Part shown: positions 7,578 through 16,709 of the stretch, piece by piece | Layout of the letters: each line of letters starts with the position of its first letter | How positions within the stretch are numbered: position 1 is the first letter of the stretch | Source of the DNA: Flavimobilis massiliensis | Lineage (GTDB): Bacteria; Actinomycetota; Actinomycetes; Actinomycetales; Cellulomonadaceae | Assembly (NCBI RefSeq): GCF_900240335.1 | Contig: NZ_LT964979.1 | Coordinates: 2,046,001-2,110,000 of the forward strand | Reading direction: 5' to 3' | DNA length: 64,000 nt | Translations under genes and position numbers: made by a program | The notes under the pieces: generated by a model | The model's database searches: none | What the model saw: only the letters and a program-made list of their open reading frames with translations | What the model was told of the DNA's origin: nothing

Positions 7578-7621
7578 TTTGTGCCCTACCCGCAAGGCTG
7601 AACCTGCGGGTAGGGCACAAA
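7578..7621. repeat. 17-bp perfect inverted repeat, REP- or terminator-like
   Basis: TTTGTGCCCTACCCGCA (7578-7594) and its exact complement (7605-7621) enclose a 10-nt loop. An imperfect extension with CCCG ends reaches 7570 and 7629. It lies between the toxin-antitoxin operator and the glycosyltransferase gene, downstream of no gene on either strand, so termination is not its obvious job; a repetitive extragenic palindrome is possible. Only one copy was noticed here. Confidence 0.6.
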
Positions 7622-7743
7622 CTTTCGGGTCGACGACCGGCTGCGCCGTGACGGCGGAGCTCGGGCGCGTCAGTCGCGCCGGTGCGGGGACGCTGTCCAC
7701 CGGTAGGCTTCGTCTCAGATCAGACGACCCACCCGGAGGCGAC

Positions 7744-8703
7744 GTGCCCGACAGCCTGACGATCGCGGCGATCGTCCCGTGCCACGACGAGGAGGTCGCG
7801 ATCGGCACGGTCGTCGACGACCTGCGCGCCGCCGTCCCCGGCATCGACGTCTACGTGTATGACAACTGCTCGACCGACCGCACCGCCGAGGTCGCGGCCG
7901 CGCACGGCGCGATCGTCCGCACCGAGCACGCGAAGGGCAAGGGCAACGTCGTGCGCCGCGCGTTCGCTGACATCGACGCGGACGTCTACCTCATGATCGA
8001 CGGCGACGACACGTACGACGCGAGCGCGGCCCCCGAGATGATCCAGACGCTGCTCGAGGGCCCGTACGACCACGTGCTCGGGTGCCGCACCGACGACCCG
8101 CAAGCATCCGCGCACCGCCCGGGTCACGCGCGCGGCAACGCCGCGTTCAACATGGTCGTCGGCAGGCTCTTCGGCACGCCCGTCACCGACATGTTCTCGG
8201 GCTACCGCGTCTTCTCGCGCCGCTTCGTCAAGTCCTTCCCCGCGCTCTCTCGCGAGTTCGAGATCGAGACCGAGCTGACGATCCACTCGATGGCACTGCG
8301 CGTCCCGCAGCGCGAGGTTCCGGTCGGGTTCAAGGAGCGCCCCGAGGGTTCGGCGTCGAAGCTCCGGACGGTGCGCGACGGCTTGCGGATCTGCTGGGCG
8401 ATCGCGCGCATGTTCGTCCACGAGCGGCCGTTCGCGGCGTACGGCGGTGTGGCTGCGCTCCTGCTCGTCGCGTCGCTCGTGCTCGGCCTCCCGGTCGTCT
8501 ACGAGTTCACGCAGACCGGTCTCGTCGAGCGGTTCCCGACGGCGATCCTCGCGTCGAGCCTCGCGATCCTCGGCATGCTCGCCGGGAGTGTCGGGCTGCT
8601 CCTCACGGGTGTGCTGCGGCTCCGTCGGGAGTCGATGCGTCTCGCGTACCTGCGTCTTCCCGCAGTGAGCGCGCCGGCCGAGGAGCCCCTGCCCATCCGA
8701 TGA
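7744..8703 (+). CDS. Family 2 glycosyltransferase, membrane-anchored
   Basis: 319 residues. The N-terminal GT-A domain starts with IAAIVPCHDEE and carries the metal-binding DXD element in DGDDTYD; FSGYRVFSRR and ETELTIHS resemble polyprenyl-phosphate mannosyl/glucosyltransferases. The C-terminus has two hydrophobic segments (about 235-300). It probably loads a sugar from a nucleotide donor onto a lipid carrier at the inner face of the membrane. GTG at 7744 has GGAGG four bases upstream, and TAGGCT (7704-7709) is a plausible -10 box. Its 3' end overlaps the convergent membrane-protein gene by 101 bp. Confidence 0.85.
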   Translation: MPDSLTIAAIVPCHDEEVAIGTVVDDLRAAVPGIDVYVYDNCSTDRTAEVAAAHGAIVRTEHAKGKGNVVRRAFADIDADVYLMIDGDDTYDASAAPEMIQTLLEGPYDHVLGCRTDDPQASAHRPGHARGNAAFNMVVGRLFGTPVTDMFSGYRVFSRRFVKSFPALSREFEIETELTIHSMALRVPQREVPVGFKERPEGSASKLRTVRDGLRICWAIARMFVHERPFAAYGGVAALLLVASLVLGLPVVYEFTQTGLVERFPTAILASSLAILGMLAGSVGLLLTGVLRLRRESMRLAYLRLPAVSAPAEEPLPIR

Positions 8704-10030
8704 CGAGGGCCGCGACGCAGATCGCGGTCGCCGCGCCGAGGCTACGGTGCGTGAAGAACGCATGGATCTGGCTGTGGTTGCGAAGGAACTCGTACCAGAT
8801 GACGACGAGCAGCGCGGGAGCAGCGAGGGCCGCGACGGCTGGCCACCCGCCGCGGGCGGCCACGCCTGCGACGACGGTCGTGCGGCGACGCCAGACGACG
8901 ACGGCGAGGGCGAGGACGAGGACGACGGCTGCCCACAGGCCCACGGTCATCGCCCAGTAGCCGAGGTTCTTGCCCAGCGAGCCGAGCGGGACGGTGCTGA
9001 GCTCGACCGGCTTGCCCGTGAACGTCGTGTCGCCGTCGATGCGGAAGCGCGCGGTCGTCAGCACGTCGTCGACGACGCCCTGGATTCCGACGTAGGCGGT
9101 CGCGTACACCCAGCGAAGGGCCCACGAGACTCCGTAGCCAGCACCCCACGCGACGGCGCCGCCGGCAGCGGCGAGCAGCGCGGGACGCGCGGGCCGCGTC
9201 GTGCGGGGGCCGGCGGCCCACGTCGACCAGGCCCGGAGTGCGACGGCGAACACCGTGAGCGCCCACGACGTGCCGGGGACGGTGAGGAGGTCGACGAACA
9301 CGAAGGCCGACGCGGCGACGGCGGCGGCGGGAAGCGTCCAGCGGCGCGGGACGAGCAGGACGAGGGCCGCACCTGCGAGGGCGACGGACTCGGAGACGGC
9401 CATCGTGTAGGCGAGCGGCGTCGTCGTGACGTTCGAGGTGAGGGCGTACGCGCCGACGAGCGCGACCGCGGCCGGCGTCCCGGCGCGGCGCCGGGTGCCG
9501 TGCGCGAGGAGCGCGAGGGCGCCCACGAGGAGGATCGCGCTGCCGGTCTGTGCGGCGCGGATGCCGCCGAGGGCGAGGAGAGGGCGCGAGACGATCGAAA
9601 AGCCGGACCAGTAGCGGATGTATCCGAAGGCGTCGCCGCGGTCGGGGTGGGCGAAGGGTCCGCCGTCGGCGAGCCGGCCGAAGTATCCGGGCAGCTCGGA
9701 GCAGTCGCCGGGCCCGCGCGGCACCATCGTCACCCTCGCGGGCAGGGGTATGCCCGACGTTGTCGGCAGGACGCCGCTCGTCGTGCTCAGGCACTGCGTG
9801 TAGCCGTCGAGCCGGCCTCCGAGCGGGTTGTCGGGGTAGGTGTCGGCGAGTCGTCCGGCGGCGAGGTCGGCCGTGACGTGGCGGATGATCGGTGCGTCGG
9901 GTACCGCGTACGTCGCGGCGAAGAGGCCGACGAGCACGAGGTGCGCGACGACGATCGCGAGGAGCGTGCGCACGCTGGTCCCCGCGAACTTTCGCCACGG
10001 GATCGTCCGGCGGGATCCGGCGCTGGTCAC
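8603..10030 (-). CDS. Polytopic membrane protein, GT-C-like
   Basis: 475 residues, GTG start with GAGGAG upstream. One N-terminal membrane segment is followed by an extracytoplasmic stretch of about 100 residues and then about nine further segments. The layout recalls GT-C glycosyltransferases that take sugar from a polyprenyl phosphate, and the convergent GT2 would make such a donor, but I see no definite catalytic motif. Function is therefore only suggested by context. The last about 33 codons, including the end of the final membrane segment, overlap the GT2 gene on the other strand. Confidence 0.75.
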   Translation of the reverse strand: MTSAGSRRTIPWRKFAGTSVRTLLAIVVAHLVLVGLFAATYAVPDAPIIRHVTADLAAGRLADTYPDNPLGGRLDGYTQCLSTTSGVLPTTSGIPLPARVTMVPRGPGDCSELPGYFGRLADGGPFAHPDRGDAFGYIRYWSGFSIVSRPLLALGGIRAAQTGSAILLVGALALLAHGTRRRAGTPAAVALVGAYALTSNVTTTPLAYTMAVSESVALAGAALVLLVPRRWTLPAAAVAASAFVFVDLLTVPGTSWALTVFAVALRAWSTWAAGPRTTRPARPALLAAAGGAVAWGAGYGVSWALRWVYATAYVGIQGVVDDVLTTARFRIDGDTTFTGKPVELSTVPLGSLGKNLGYWAMTVGLWAAVVLVLALAVVVWRRRTTVVAGVAARGGWPAVAALAAPALLVVIWYEFLRNHSQIHAFFTHRSLGAATAICVAALVIGWAGAPRPARSLREDAGTRDASTPDGAAAHP

Positions 10031-10125
10031 GGGGGCGGCTCCTCGCCGGTGGTCGTCGTGCGGGACGGCCGGGAATCGCCCAGGCCGCGACAGATCATAC
10101 CGGCTCGGACACGCCGGGAGCAGCC

Positions 10126-10166
10126 GATAGCCGATCCGTGCGCGTGGCGCGCACGGATAGGCTATC
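10126..10166 (-). terminator. Terminator after dcuA
   Basis: 19-bp stem with a single mismatch between 10126-10144 and 10148-10166 and a 3-nt loop, 14 bp beyond the dcuA stop. It closes the leftward sdh-aspA-dcuA block. Confidence 0.85.
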
Positions 10167-10179
10167 GAGTCAGGTCAGG

Positions 10180-11505
10180 TCAGATCGCGAGCACCCCGAA
10201 CCCGTAGCCGAGCGCCACCGCGATCGCGATGTTGATGAGCCCGGGCACGAGGAACGGGTGGTTGAAGATCGCCTTGCCGATCTGCGTCGACCCGGTGTCG
10301 TCCATCTCGACGGCCGCGAGCAGCGTCGGGTACGTCGGGAGGATGAAGAGCGCGGACACGGCCGGGAAGGCCGCGACCATGCCGAGCGGCGAGACCCCGG
10401 CGGCGACGGCGAGCGGCATGAGCGCCTTCGACGTCGCGGCCTGCGAGTACAGGAGCGCGGCCGCGAAGACGAGGATGACCGCGAGCAGCCACGTGTTGTC
10501 GCGCAGGAGGTCGCCCGACGCGGTGAGGATCGCCTCCTCGTGCGCCTTGACGAACGTCGTGCCGAGCCACGCGACACCGAGCACGCAGATCGCGGCCGAC
10601 ATGCCGGACTTGAACGTCGACGCCCCGAGGATCTCCGAGGTCTGCACCTTGCCCACCATGACGATGATCGCTGCGACGCCGAGCATGATCGAGATAATCG
10701 CGGCATCGCGGCCCATGACGGGCTCCTCGACGAGGCCGACCTTGTCGCTGATGATCGTCGCGTACGTCATGACGGTGAGCAGGCCAAGGCAGAAGATGAG
10801 CACCGAGAGGCGCGCGCCCTTCGTGATCTCGCGCTCCGTGCGGCCCGTCGGCGGCGCGACCGTGCCGGCCTCGAGGCGACGCTGGTACTCAGGCAGCGTC
10901 GAGAGCTTCGACGTGCCGCGCACCCGGTCGATGCCCATCATGATCGCGGCGGTTGCCATGCACGCGAAGAACGTCGACGGGATCGCGACCATGAGGAGCG
11001 TGATGTAGTCGACGCCCGTGCCGGCCTCCTCGAGCATGCCCGAGAAGAACACGACGGCCGCCGAGATGGGCGACGCCGTGATGGCGATCTGCGACGCGAC
11101 GACGGCGATCGACAGGGGCCGCGAGGGCCGGATGTCGTTCTCCTTGGCGACCTCGGTGATGACGGGCATCGTCGAGAATGCCGTGTGACCGGTGCCCGCC
11201 ATGATCGTCATGAGGTACGTGATGAGGGGCGCGAGGAAGTTGAGGTACTTGGGGTTCTTCCGCAACGCCCGGTCGGCGAGGTCGACGAGGTAGTCCATGC
11301 CGCCCGCGACCTGCATCGCCGCGATGGCCGCGATGACGGACATGATGATCGAGACGACCTCGAGCGGCATATCGCCGGGTGTGACGCCGAGCAGCGCGAG
11401 GACGAGCACACCGAGGCCACCGGCGAAGCCGATGCCGATGCCGCCGAGGCGCGCGCCGAGGAAGATCGCCGCGAGGACGACGAGGAACTGCAGTGCCATC
11501 ATCAT
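10180..11505 (-). CDS. dcuA: Anaerobic C4-dicarboxylate transporter (Dcu family)
   Basis: 441 residues, about 10-12 membrane segments, with the length and N-terminus (LQFLVVLAAIFLGARLGGIG) of DcuA/DcuB. These antiporters exchange aspartate, fumarate or malate for succinate. Three ATG codons are stacked at the start; the first overlaps the aspA stop as ATGA, so translation is coupled. With aspA upstream, imported aspartate would be deaminated to fumarate, which can be reduced and exported as succinate. The frame upstream of 11505 overlaps aspA and is spurious. Confidence 0.92.
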   Translation of the reverse strand: MMMALQFLVVLAAIFLGARLGGIGIGFAGGLGVLVLALLGVTPGDMPLEVVSIIMSVIAAIAAMQVAGGMDYLVDLADRALRKNPKYLNFLAPLITYLMTIMAGTGHTAFSTMPVITEVAKENDIRPSRPLSIAVVASQIAITASPISAAVVFFSGMLEEAGTGVDYITLLMVAIPSTFFACMATAAIMMGIDRVRGTSKLSTLPEYQRRLEAGTVAPPTGRTEREITKGARLSVLIFCLGLLTVMTYATIISDKVGLVEEPVMGRDAAIISIMLGVAAIIVMVGKVQTSEILGASTFKSGMSAAICVLGVAWLGTTFVKAHEEAILTASGDLLRDNTWLLAVILVFAAALLYSQAATSKALMPLAVAAGVSPLGMVAAFPAVSALFILPTYPTLLAAVEMDDTGSTQIGKAIFNHPFLVPGLINIAIAVALGYGFGVLAI

Positions 11506-12956
11506 CGTGCGTCCACCTGCCTCGTCACGTCGTCGGGGGTGTAGAGGTGACCGCTGTACTGCGGTCGCATGAGGTTCTCGGGCGAGAGGATCTCGTCGAG
11601 TGTCTCCTCGTCGAGGAGGCCCATCTCGAGGACGACCTCCCGCACCGAGCGTCCGGACCGCGCGCACTCCTTGCCGACGAGGTCACCGTTGTGGTGGCCG
11701 ATGACGGGGTTGAGGTACGTGACGATGCCGATCGACCCCATGACGTACGCGAGGCAGACCTCCTTGTTCGCGGTGATGCCGTCGACGCACTTCTCGCGCA
11801 GCGAGCGGGCGGCGTTGCGCAGGAGCGACACGGACTCGAAGAGGCACTGGGCGATGACGGGCTCCATGACGTTGAGCTGGAGCTGTCCGGCCTCGGCCGC
11901 CATGGTGAGCGTGACGTCGTTGCCGACGACCTTGAAGCACACCTGGTTGACGACCTCGGGCAGGACGGGGTTGACCTTCGCGGGCATGATCGACGAGCCG
12001 GCCTGGAGCTCGGGCAGGTTGATCTCGCCGAGGCCTGCGCGCGGGCCGGAGGACAGCAGGCGCAGGTCGTTGCAGATCATGCCGAGCTTGGCGGCGACAC
12101 GCTTGAGGCCCGCGTGCACGGCGACGTACGCGCCGGTGTCGCTCGTCGCCTCGATGAGGTTCTCGGCGGAGACGACGGGCAGGCCGGTGACCTCGGCGAG
12201 CCGGGCGACGGCACGCTCGGGGTAGCCGAGGGGCGTGTTGATGCCGGTACCGATCGCGGTGGCCCCGAGGTTGACCTCGAGGAGCAGCTCGATCTGGCGT
12301 GCGAGGTAGCGGATCTCCTCGCGCATGAGGAGTCCGAACGCGCCGAACTCCTGGCCGAGGGTCATGGGGACGGCGTCCTGCAGCTGGGTGCGCCCCATCT
12401 TGAGGACGTCCGCGAACTCGGTGCCCTTCGCGTCGAACGCCTCGGCGAGGCGTCCGAGCTCGGCCATAAGGTCTGCGACGACGGCGTGGACGGCGAGCCG
12501 GAAGCCCGTCGGGTACGCGTCGTTCGTCGACTGGCACTGGTTGACGTGGTCGTTGGGGTTGATGACGTCGTACGTGCCCTTGGGGAGCCCTCGGAGCTCG
12601 AGGGCGAGGTTCGCAACGACCTCGTTGGTGTTCATGTTGACGCTCGTTCCCGCGCCTCCCTGGAAGACGTCGATGGGGAACTGGTCCATGCACCTGCCCT
12701 CGTCGAGGATCGCGTCGCACGCGGCGACGATCGAGTCCGCGACGTCGGCGGGCAGGGTGTACATGTCCTTGTTGGCGAGGGCCGAGGCCTTCTTCACCTG
12801 GACCATGGCGCGCACGAACTCGGGGACGTCCCCGATGCGCGTGGTGCTGATCGTGAAGTTCTCGACGGCCCGCTGGGTGTGGACGCCGTAGTAGGCGTCG
12901 GCGGGCACGTCCTTGGGTCCGAGGAGGTCGACCTCGGTGCGGTACTGCTCAGACAT
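11502..12956 (-). CDS. aspA: Aspartate ammonia-lyase
   Basis: 484 residues. It converts L-aspartate reversibly to fumarate and ammonia. The fumarase/aspartase superfamily signature GSSIMPAKVNPV is present, preceded by the TxGAYVAVHAGLKR helix, with N-terminal TEVDLLGPKDVPADAYYG typical of aspartases. The ATG at 12956 has GGAG eight bases upstream; an earlier in-frame start would add 15 residues unlike the family. It sits between sdhB and dcuA in one leftward array. Confidence 0.95.
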   Translation of the reverse strand: MSEQYRTEVDLLGPKDVPADAYYGVHTQRAVENFTISTTRIGDVPEFVRAMVQVKKASALANKDMYTLPADVADSIVAACDAILDEGRCMDQFPIDVFQGGAGTSVNMNTNEVVANLALELRGLPKGTYDVINPNDHVNQCQSTNDAYPTGFRLAVHAVVADLMAELGRLAEAFDAKGTEFADVLKMGRTQLQDAVPMTLGQEFGAFGLLMREEIRYLARQIELLLEVNLGATAIGTGINTPLGYPERAVARLAEVTGLPVVSAENLIEATSDTGAYVAVHAGLKRVAAKLGMICNDLRLLSSGPRAGLGEINLPELQAGSSIMPAKVNPVLPEVVNQVCFKVVGNDVTLTMAAEAGQLQLNVMEPVIAQCLFESVSLLRNAARSLREKCVDGITANKEVCLAYVMGSIGIVTYLNPVIGHHNGDLVGKECARSGRSVREVVLEMGLLDEETLDEILSPENLMRPQYSGHLYTPDDVTRQVDAR

Positions 12957-13064
12957 CTTCTTTCTCCATTTCGTCCGTACACAAGCGTCGGTGCTCGGCA
13001 CGGGGCGAGGTCCGGCGACACTGCCGGATCGGCTGGGCGACGTCGTTGTCGCCCGGGAGAGGTG

Positions 13065-13814
13065 TCAGTCGTTCCTGCCCCGGAGCACCACCCTCATCCT
13101 CTCTCGGTTGACGGCCGCGATCGCGGCGAGCGGGATGCCGGCGGGGCACACGTCGGCGCACTCGCCGAACGACGAGCACGGACCGAAGTCCTGCTCCATC
13201 TCGGCGATCATCGCGCGGGCACGCTTTCCGCGTTCCTCGCGTCCCCCGGGGAGGGAGGCGAGGTGCGTGAGCTTCGACCCGACGAAGAGGTGCGCGGCGC
13301 CGTTGGGGCACGCGGCGACGCAGGCGCCGCAGCCGATGCAGGCTGCGAAGTCGAGCGCCATCTCGGCGAGGGCGTGGTCGACGGGTGTCGTGTCGGCGTC
13401 GGGCGCGGTGCCCGCCTGGATCGCGACGTGACCGCCGGCCTGGACGATGCGGTCGAGCGCGGAGCGGTCGACGACGAGGTCACGGACGACGGGGTAGGCG
13501 CCCGAACGCAGGGGCTCGAGGCGGACGGTCTCGCCGTCCTTCCACGACGAGAGACGTTGGTGGCACGACGGCGTGTTGGGCTGGGGCCCGTGCGGTCGGT
13601 CGTCGACGGTGACGCCGCACGCGCCGCAGATGCCCTCACGGCAGTCGGACTCGAACGCGACGGGTTCGCGCCCGTCCTCGACGAGGGACTCGTTGAGACG
13701 GTCGAGGAGCTCGACGACGCTCATCTCGGGGGTGGCGTCGTCGACGACGTGCGTCTCGAAGCGGCCGGTGTCGGCGGGGTCGGTCTGCCGCCAGACTTCC
13801 AGGGTGAGTCTCAC
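13065..13814 (-). CDS. sdhB: Succinate dehydrogenase/fumarate reductase iron-sulfur subunit
   Basis: 249 residues. It carries electrons between the flavoprotein and the membrane quinone site. Ligands for all three clusters are visible: CREGICGACG plus a later Cys (SCHQ) for [2Fe-2S], CIGCGACVAACPNG for [4Fe-4S], and CSSFGECADVCPAG for the third cluster. GTG start overlaps the sdhA stop as GTGA. Together with a single five-helix cytochrome subunit this is the type B complex that usually works with menaquinone. Confidence 0.95.
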   Translation of the reverse strand: MRLTLEVWRQTDPADTGRFETHVVDDATPEMSVVELLDRLNESLVEDGREPVAFESDCREGICGACGVTVDDRPHGPQPNTPSCHQRLSSWKDGETVRLEPLRSGAYPVVRDLVVDRSALDRIVQAGGHVAIQAGTAPDADTTPVDHALAEMALDFAACIGCGACVAACPNGAAHLFVGSKLTHLASLPGGREERGKRARAMIAEMEQDFGPCSSFGECADVCPAGIPLAAIAAVNRERMRVVLRGRND

Positions 13815-15775
13815 TTGTAGTTCCTCCTCGTGAGCGGGACGGCGTCGAAGGTCAGGGGTTCGGCGTGGCGGACGAAGCGTCCGTCGCCGGGGACGCCCCA
13901 GGCGGAGACGAACGCCCAGAGGTCGTCATCGCGGAGCGCCTCGCCGTCGGCCTCGTGCTCGGCGCGGAAGTGGGCGCCGCACGACTCCTCGCGGTCGAGG
14001 GCGTCGATGCACATGAGCTCGGCGAGCTCGAGGTAGTCGGCGACGCGGCCGGCCTTCTCGAGCTCCTGGTTGAGGCGGTCCTCGTCGCCGAGGACGCGCA
14101 GCTCGGTCCAGAAGCGCTTGCTGAGGTCGCGGATCTTGCCGAGCGCGGTCGTGAGCGACTCCTTGGTGCGGACGACGCCGCAGCCTTCGTAAAGGATGTC
14201 GCCGAGCTCGCGGTGGAAGTACGTCGGGCCGTGCTCACCCTGGATGGCGAGCAGCTTGGCGACGCGCGCCTCAGCGCGGCCGACGGCCTCGGTGACGGCA
14301 GGTGCGTCGTCGGGGAGTCGCTCGGTGCCGAGGAGCGGTGCGAGGTAGTTCGGCACGGAGTAGGGCAGCGTAAACCAGCCGTCGACGCATGCGGAGAGCA
14401 GCGAGTTCGCGCCGAGCCGGTTGGCACCGTGGTAGCCCCAGCCTGCCTCACCGCCGACGAAGAGCCCGGGGACGGACGTCATCTGGTCGTAGTCAGACCA
14501 CAGGCCGCCCATGGTGAAGTGGGCGCCGGGCGCGATGCGCATGGGGGCGGTGTACGGGTCCTCGCCGGTCGCGTGGGTGTACATCTCGAAGAGGTTGCCG
14601 TAGCGCTCGGCGATCTTCTTTTTGCCGACACGCTTGATGGCGTCGCGGAAGTCGAGGTAGACGGAGTTCTTCAGGGGGCCGACGCCGCGGCCGGACTGGA
14701 TCTGCTCGTGCGCGTTGCGGGAGGCGACGTCGCGGGGCGTGAGGTTGCCGAACGCGGGGTACTTGCGTTCGAGGTAGTAGTCGCGCTCGTCCTCGGGGAT
14801 GTCGGCAGGGGCGCGGGTGTCGTCGGCCTTGGCGGGCACCCAGATGCGGCCGTCGTTGCGAAGCGACTCGCTCATGAGGATGGTCTTCGACTGCCAGCGG
14901 CTCGAGACGGGCAGCGCGGTCGGGTGGAACTGGATGAAGCTCGGGCTCGCGAGGAGCGCGCCGCGCTGGACGGCCCGCCACGCTGCGGAGGCGTTGGAGT
15001 TCTTCGCGAGCGTCGAGAAGTAGAAGACGTTGCCGTAGCCGCCGGTCGCGAGGACGACGGCGTGCGCGGTGTGCGCGGTGATCTCTCCGGTGAGGAGGTT
15101 GCGCATGACGACGCCCTGGACGCGGCCGTCGTCGACGACGAGGTCGAGCATCTCGTGGCGGGTGCGGAGGTTGACGGTGCCGACGTCGACCTGGCGCAGG
15201 AGCGCCTGGGCGCTGGCGATCTGCAGCTGCTGACCCGTCTGGCCGCGCGTGTAGTAGGTGCGAGAGACCTGGACGCCGCCGAAGGAGCGGGTGGCGAGCT
15301 GGCCGCCGTACTCGCGGGCGAAGGGTGCGCCGATCGCGGCGAGGTGGTCGATGACGCGGACGGACTCTTCGCCGAGGCGGAAGGCGTCGGCCTCGCGGCC
15401 GCGGAAGTCGCCGCCCTTGACGGTGTCGATGACGAAGCGGTCGACGGAGTCGTTGTCGACCTTGCGCGCGCGGGCAGCGTTGATGCCGCCCTGGGCGGCG
15501 ACGGAGTGCGCGCGGCGCGGGGCGTCATGGTACGTGAACGCGTGGACGTCGTAGCCGAGCTCGCCGAGCGCGGCGGCGGCTCCTGCGCCGGCGAGGCCGG
15601 TGCCGACGACGATGACGCGGAACTTGCGCCGGTTGGCAGGGTTGACGAGCTTGTAGCCGAGGCGGCGGCGCTCCCAGGCGGTGCGGGGGTCGCCGCCCGG
15701 GATCTGGCCGTCGAGGATGCTGCCGATCTCGACGCCCTCGACGACGGCGTCGGGCGCGTGGAACTCGGTGGTCAC
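13811..15775 (-). CDS. sdhA: Succinate dehydrogenase/fumarate reductase flavoprotein subunit
   Basis: 654 residues. FAD-binding VIVVGTGLAGAGAAAALG is near residue 45, HSVAAQGGINAA marks the flavin-attachment region with its histidine, and FTMGGLWSDY lies at the dicarboxylate site. Oxidises succinate to fumarate or the reverse. The GTG at 15775 overlaps the sdhC stop (GTGA); an apparent longer frame reaching 16270 is only the shadow of sdhC. Whether the complex runs as dehydrogenase or fumarate reductase cannot be decided from sequence. Confidence 0.95.
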   Translation of the reverse strand: MTTEFHAPDAVVEGVEIGSILDGQIPGGDPRTAWERRRLGYKLVNPANRRKFRVIVVGTGLAGAGAAAALGELGYDVHAFTYHDAPRRAHSVAAQGGINAARARKVDNDSVDRFVIDTVKGGDFRGREADAFRLGEESVRVIDHLAAIGAPFAREYGGQLATRSFGGVQVSRTYYTRGQTGQQLQIASAQALLRQVDVGTVNLRTRHEMLDLVVDDGRVQGVVMRNLLTGEITAHTAHAVVLATGGYGNVFYFSTLAKNSNASAAWRAVQRGALLASPSFIQFHPTALPVSSRWQSKTILMSESLRNDGRIWVPAKADDTRAPADIPEDERDYYLERKYPAFGNLTPRDVASRNAHEQIQSGRGVGPLKNSVYLDFRDAIKRVGKKKIAERYGNLFEMYTHATGEDPYTAPMRIAPGAHFTMGGLWSDYDQMTSVPGLFVGGEAGWGYHGANRLGANSLLSACVDGWFTLPYSVPNYLAPLLGTERLPDDAPAVTEAVGRAEARVAKLLAIQGEHGPTYFHRELGDILYEGCGVVRTKESLTTALGKIRDLSKRFWTELRVLGDEDRLNQELEKAGRVADYLELAELMCIDALDREESCGAHFRAEHEADGEALRDDDLWAFVSAWGVPGDGRFVRHAEPLTFDAVPLTRRNYK

Positions 15776-16581
15776 TTGACGACTCCTGTCAGCACAGCGA
15801 TGGGGATGAGGATGTTGCCGAGGAGGATCGCGAGGGGGATCGCCCCGGCGAGGAAGAGGCCGACGGCGCGCGTGCGGCGGCCGGTCGCGCCGAGGTCCTG
15901 GACGACGGTCCACAGCCCGTGGGCGAGGTGCACGAACAGCACGACGAGCGCGAACATGTAGAACGCGGCGACGGGCCAGCGCGAGAAGCTCGCGACGACG
16001 TTCTCGTAGGCGTAGGCCTCGCCGTTCTCGATGTGCTGGTAGCCGTCGGCGGCGACGACCTTGCCGAGCGTGAGGTCGAGCAGGTGGAAGACGATGAACG
16101 CGAGGAGCACGGTGCCGGTGACGAGCATGTTGCGGGCGGCGAAGGAGCGCAGGTTCGTCATGCCGCGGCGCTTGTGGGTGCCGCGCGAGGCGCGGGAGCG
16201 CGCGGAGATCATCACGGCGGCGGCGATGTGCGCGACGAGGCACGCGAGGAGGACAACGCGCATGATCCACAGGAGGCCCTCGTAGGGCAGGAGCGGCTCG
16301 AACGCGGTGCGCAGCCAGTACGCGTACGTGTTGAGGTGCTCGGGGTCCATGAAGATCTTGAGGTTGCCGATCATGTGGACGAGCACGAAGAGCGCGAAGA
16401 CCGTGCCGGTGACCGCCATGATGATCTTCAGCACCCAGGAGGGGACCTTGGGGGCGGGCCGGACGCGGGCGTCGCGGACGCGGCCTGTCGCGAGGGCTGC
16501 GGGCTCGGCTCCTGGGAGCGGTCGGCGCTCGGTGGGCGCGGGGGCGGGCTCGGCGTCCTTGACGTCCTGCGGATCGGCCAT
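15772..16581 (-). CDS. sdhC: Succinate dehydrogenase cytochrome b558 subunit
   Basis: 269 residues: a Pro/Ala-rich cytoplasmic N-terminus of about 45 residues, then five membrane helices. Candidate haem-ligand histidines are in VLVHMIGN, CLVAHIAAA, FIVFHLLDL and LFVHLAHG. A single fused five-helix subunit is characteristic of type B complexes (Bacillus, Corynebacterium) that hold two b haems and reduce menaquinone. First gene of the sdhCAB operon; a large inverted repeat lies about 130 bp upstream. Confidence 0.92.
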   Translation of the reverse strand: MADPQDVKDAEPAPAPTERRPLPGAEPAALATGRVRDARVRPAPKVPSWVLKIIMAVTGTVFALFVLVHMIGNLKIFMDPEHLNTYAYWLRTAFEPLLPYEGLLWIMRVVLLACLVAHIAAAVMISARSRASRGTHKRRGMTNLRSFAARNMLVTGTVLLAFIVFHLLDLTLGKVVAADGYQHIENGEAYAYENVVASFSRWPVAAFYMFALVVLFVHLAHGLWTVVQDLGATGRRTRAVGLFLAGAIPLAILLGNILIPIAVLTGVVK

Positions 16582-16709
16582 CGGGTTCCTCCTGTGGTCT
16601 CTCTCACGAACCTACGGAGCGCTTTCAGCGTTCACGTGGGACGCAAGGCCCGGGATTCTCACGGCGGCGACCGTGCCCAGCTGGGCCTGCGGTCCCCACC
16701 CACCCGTGT

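Noticed and set aside
10167..10185. Short direct repeat AGGTCAGGTCAG at the dcuA stop codon
   Set aside because: Too short to carry meaning; probably slippage next to the terminator.
13035..13054. GGGCGAC/GTCGCCC hairpin between sdhB and aspA
   Set aside because: Seven-bp stem without a T-run; not enough to claim a terminator splitting the module.
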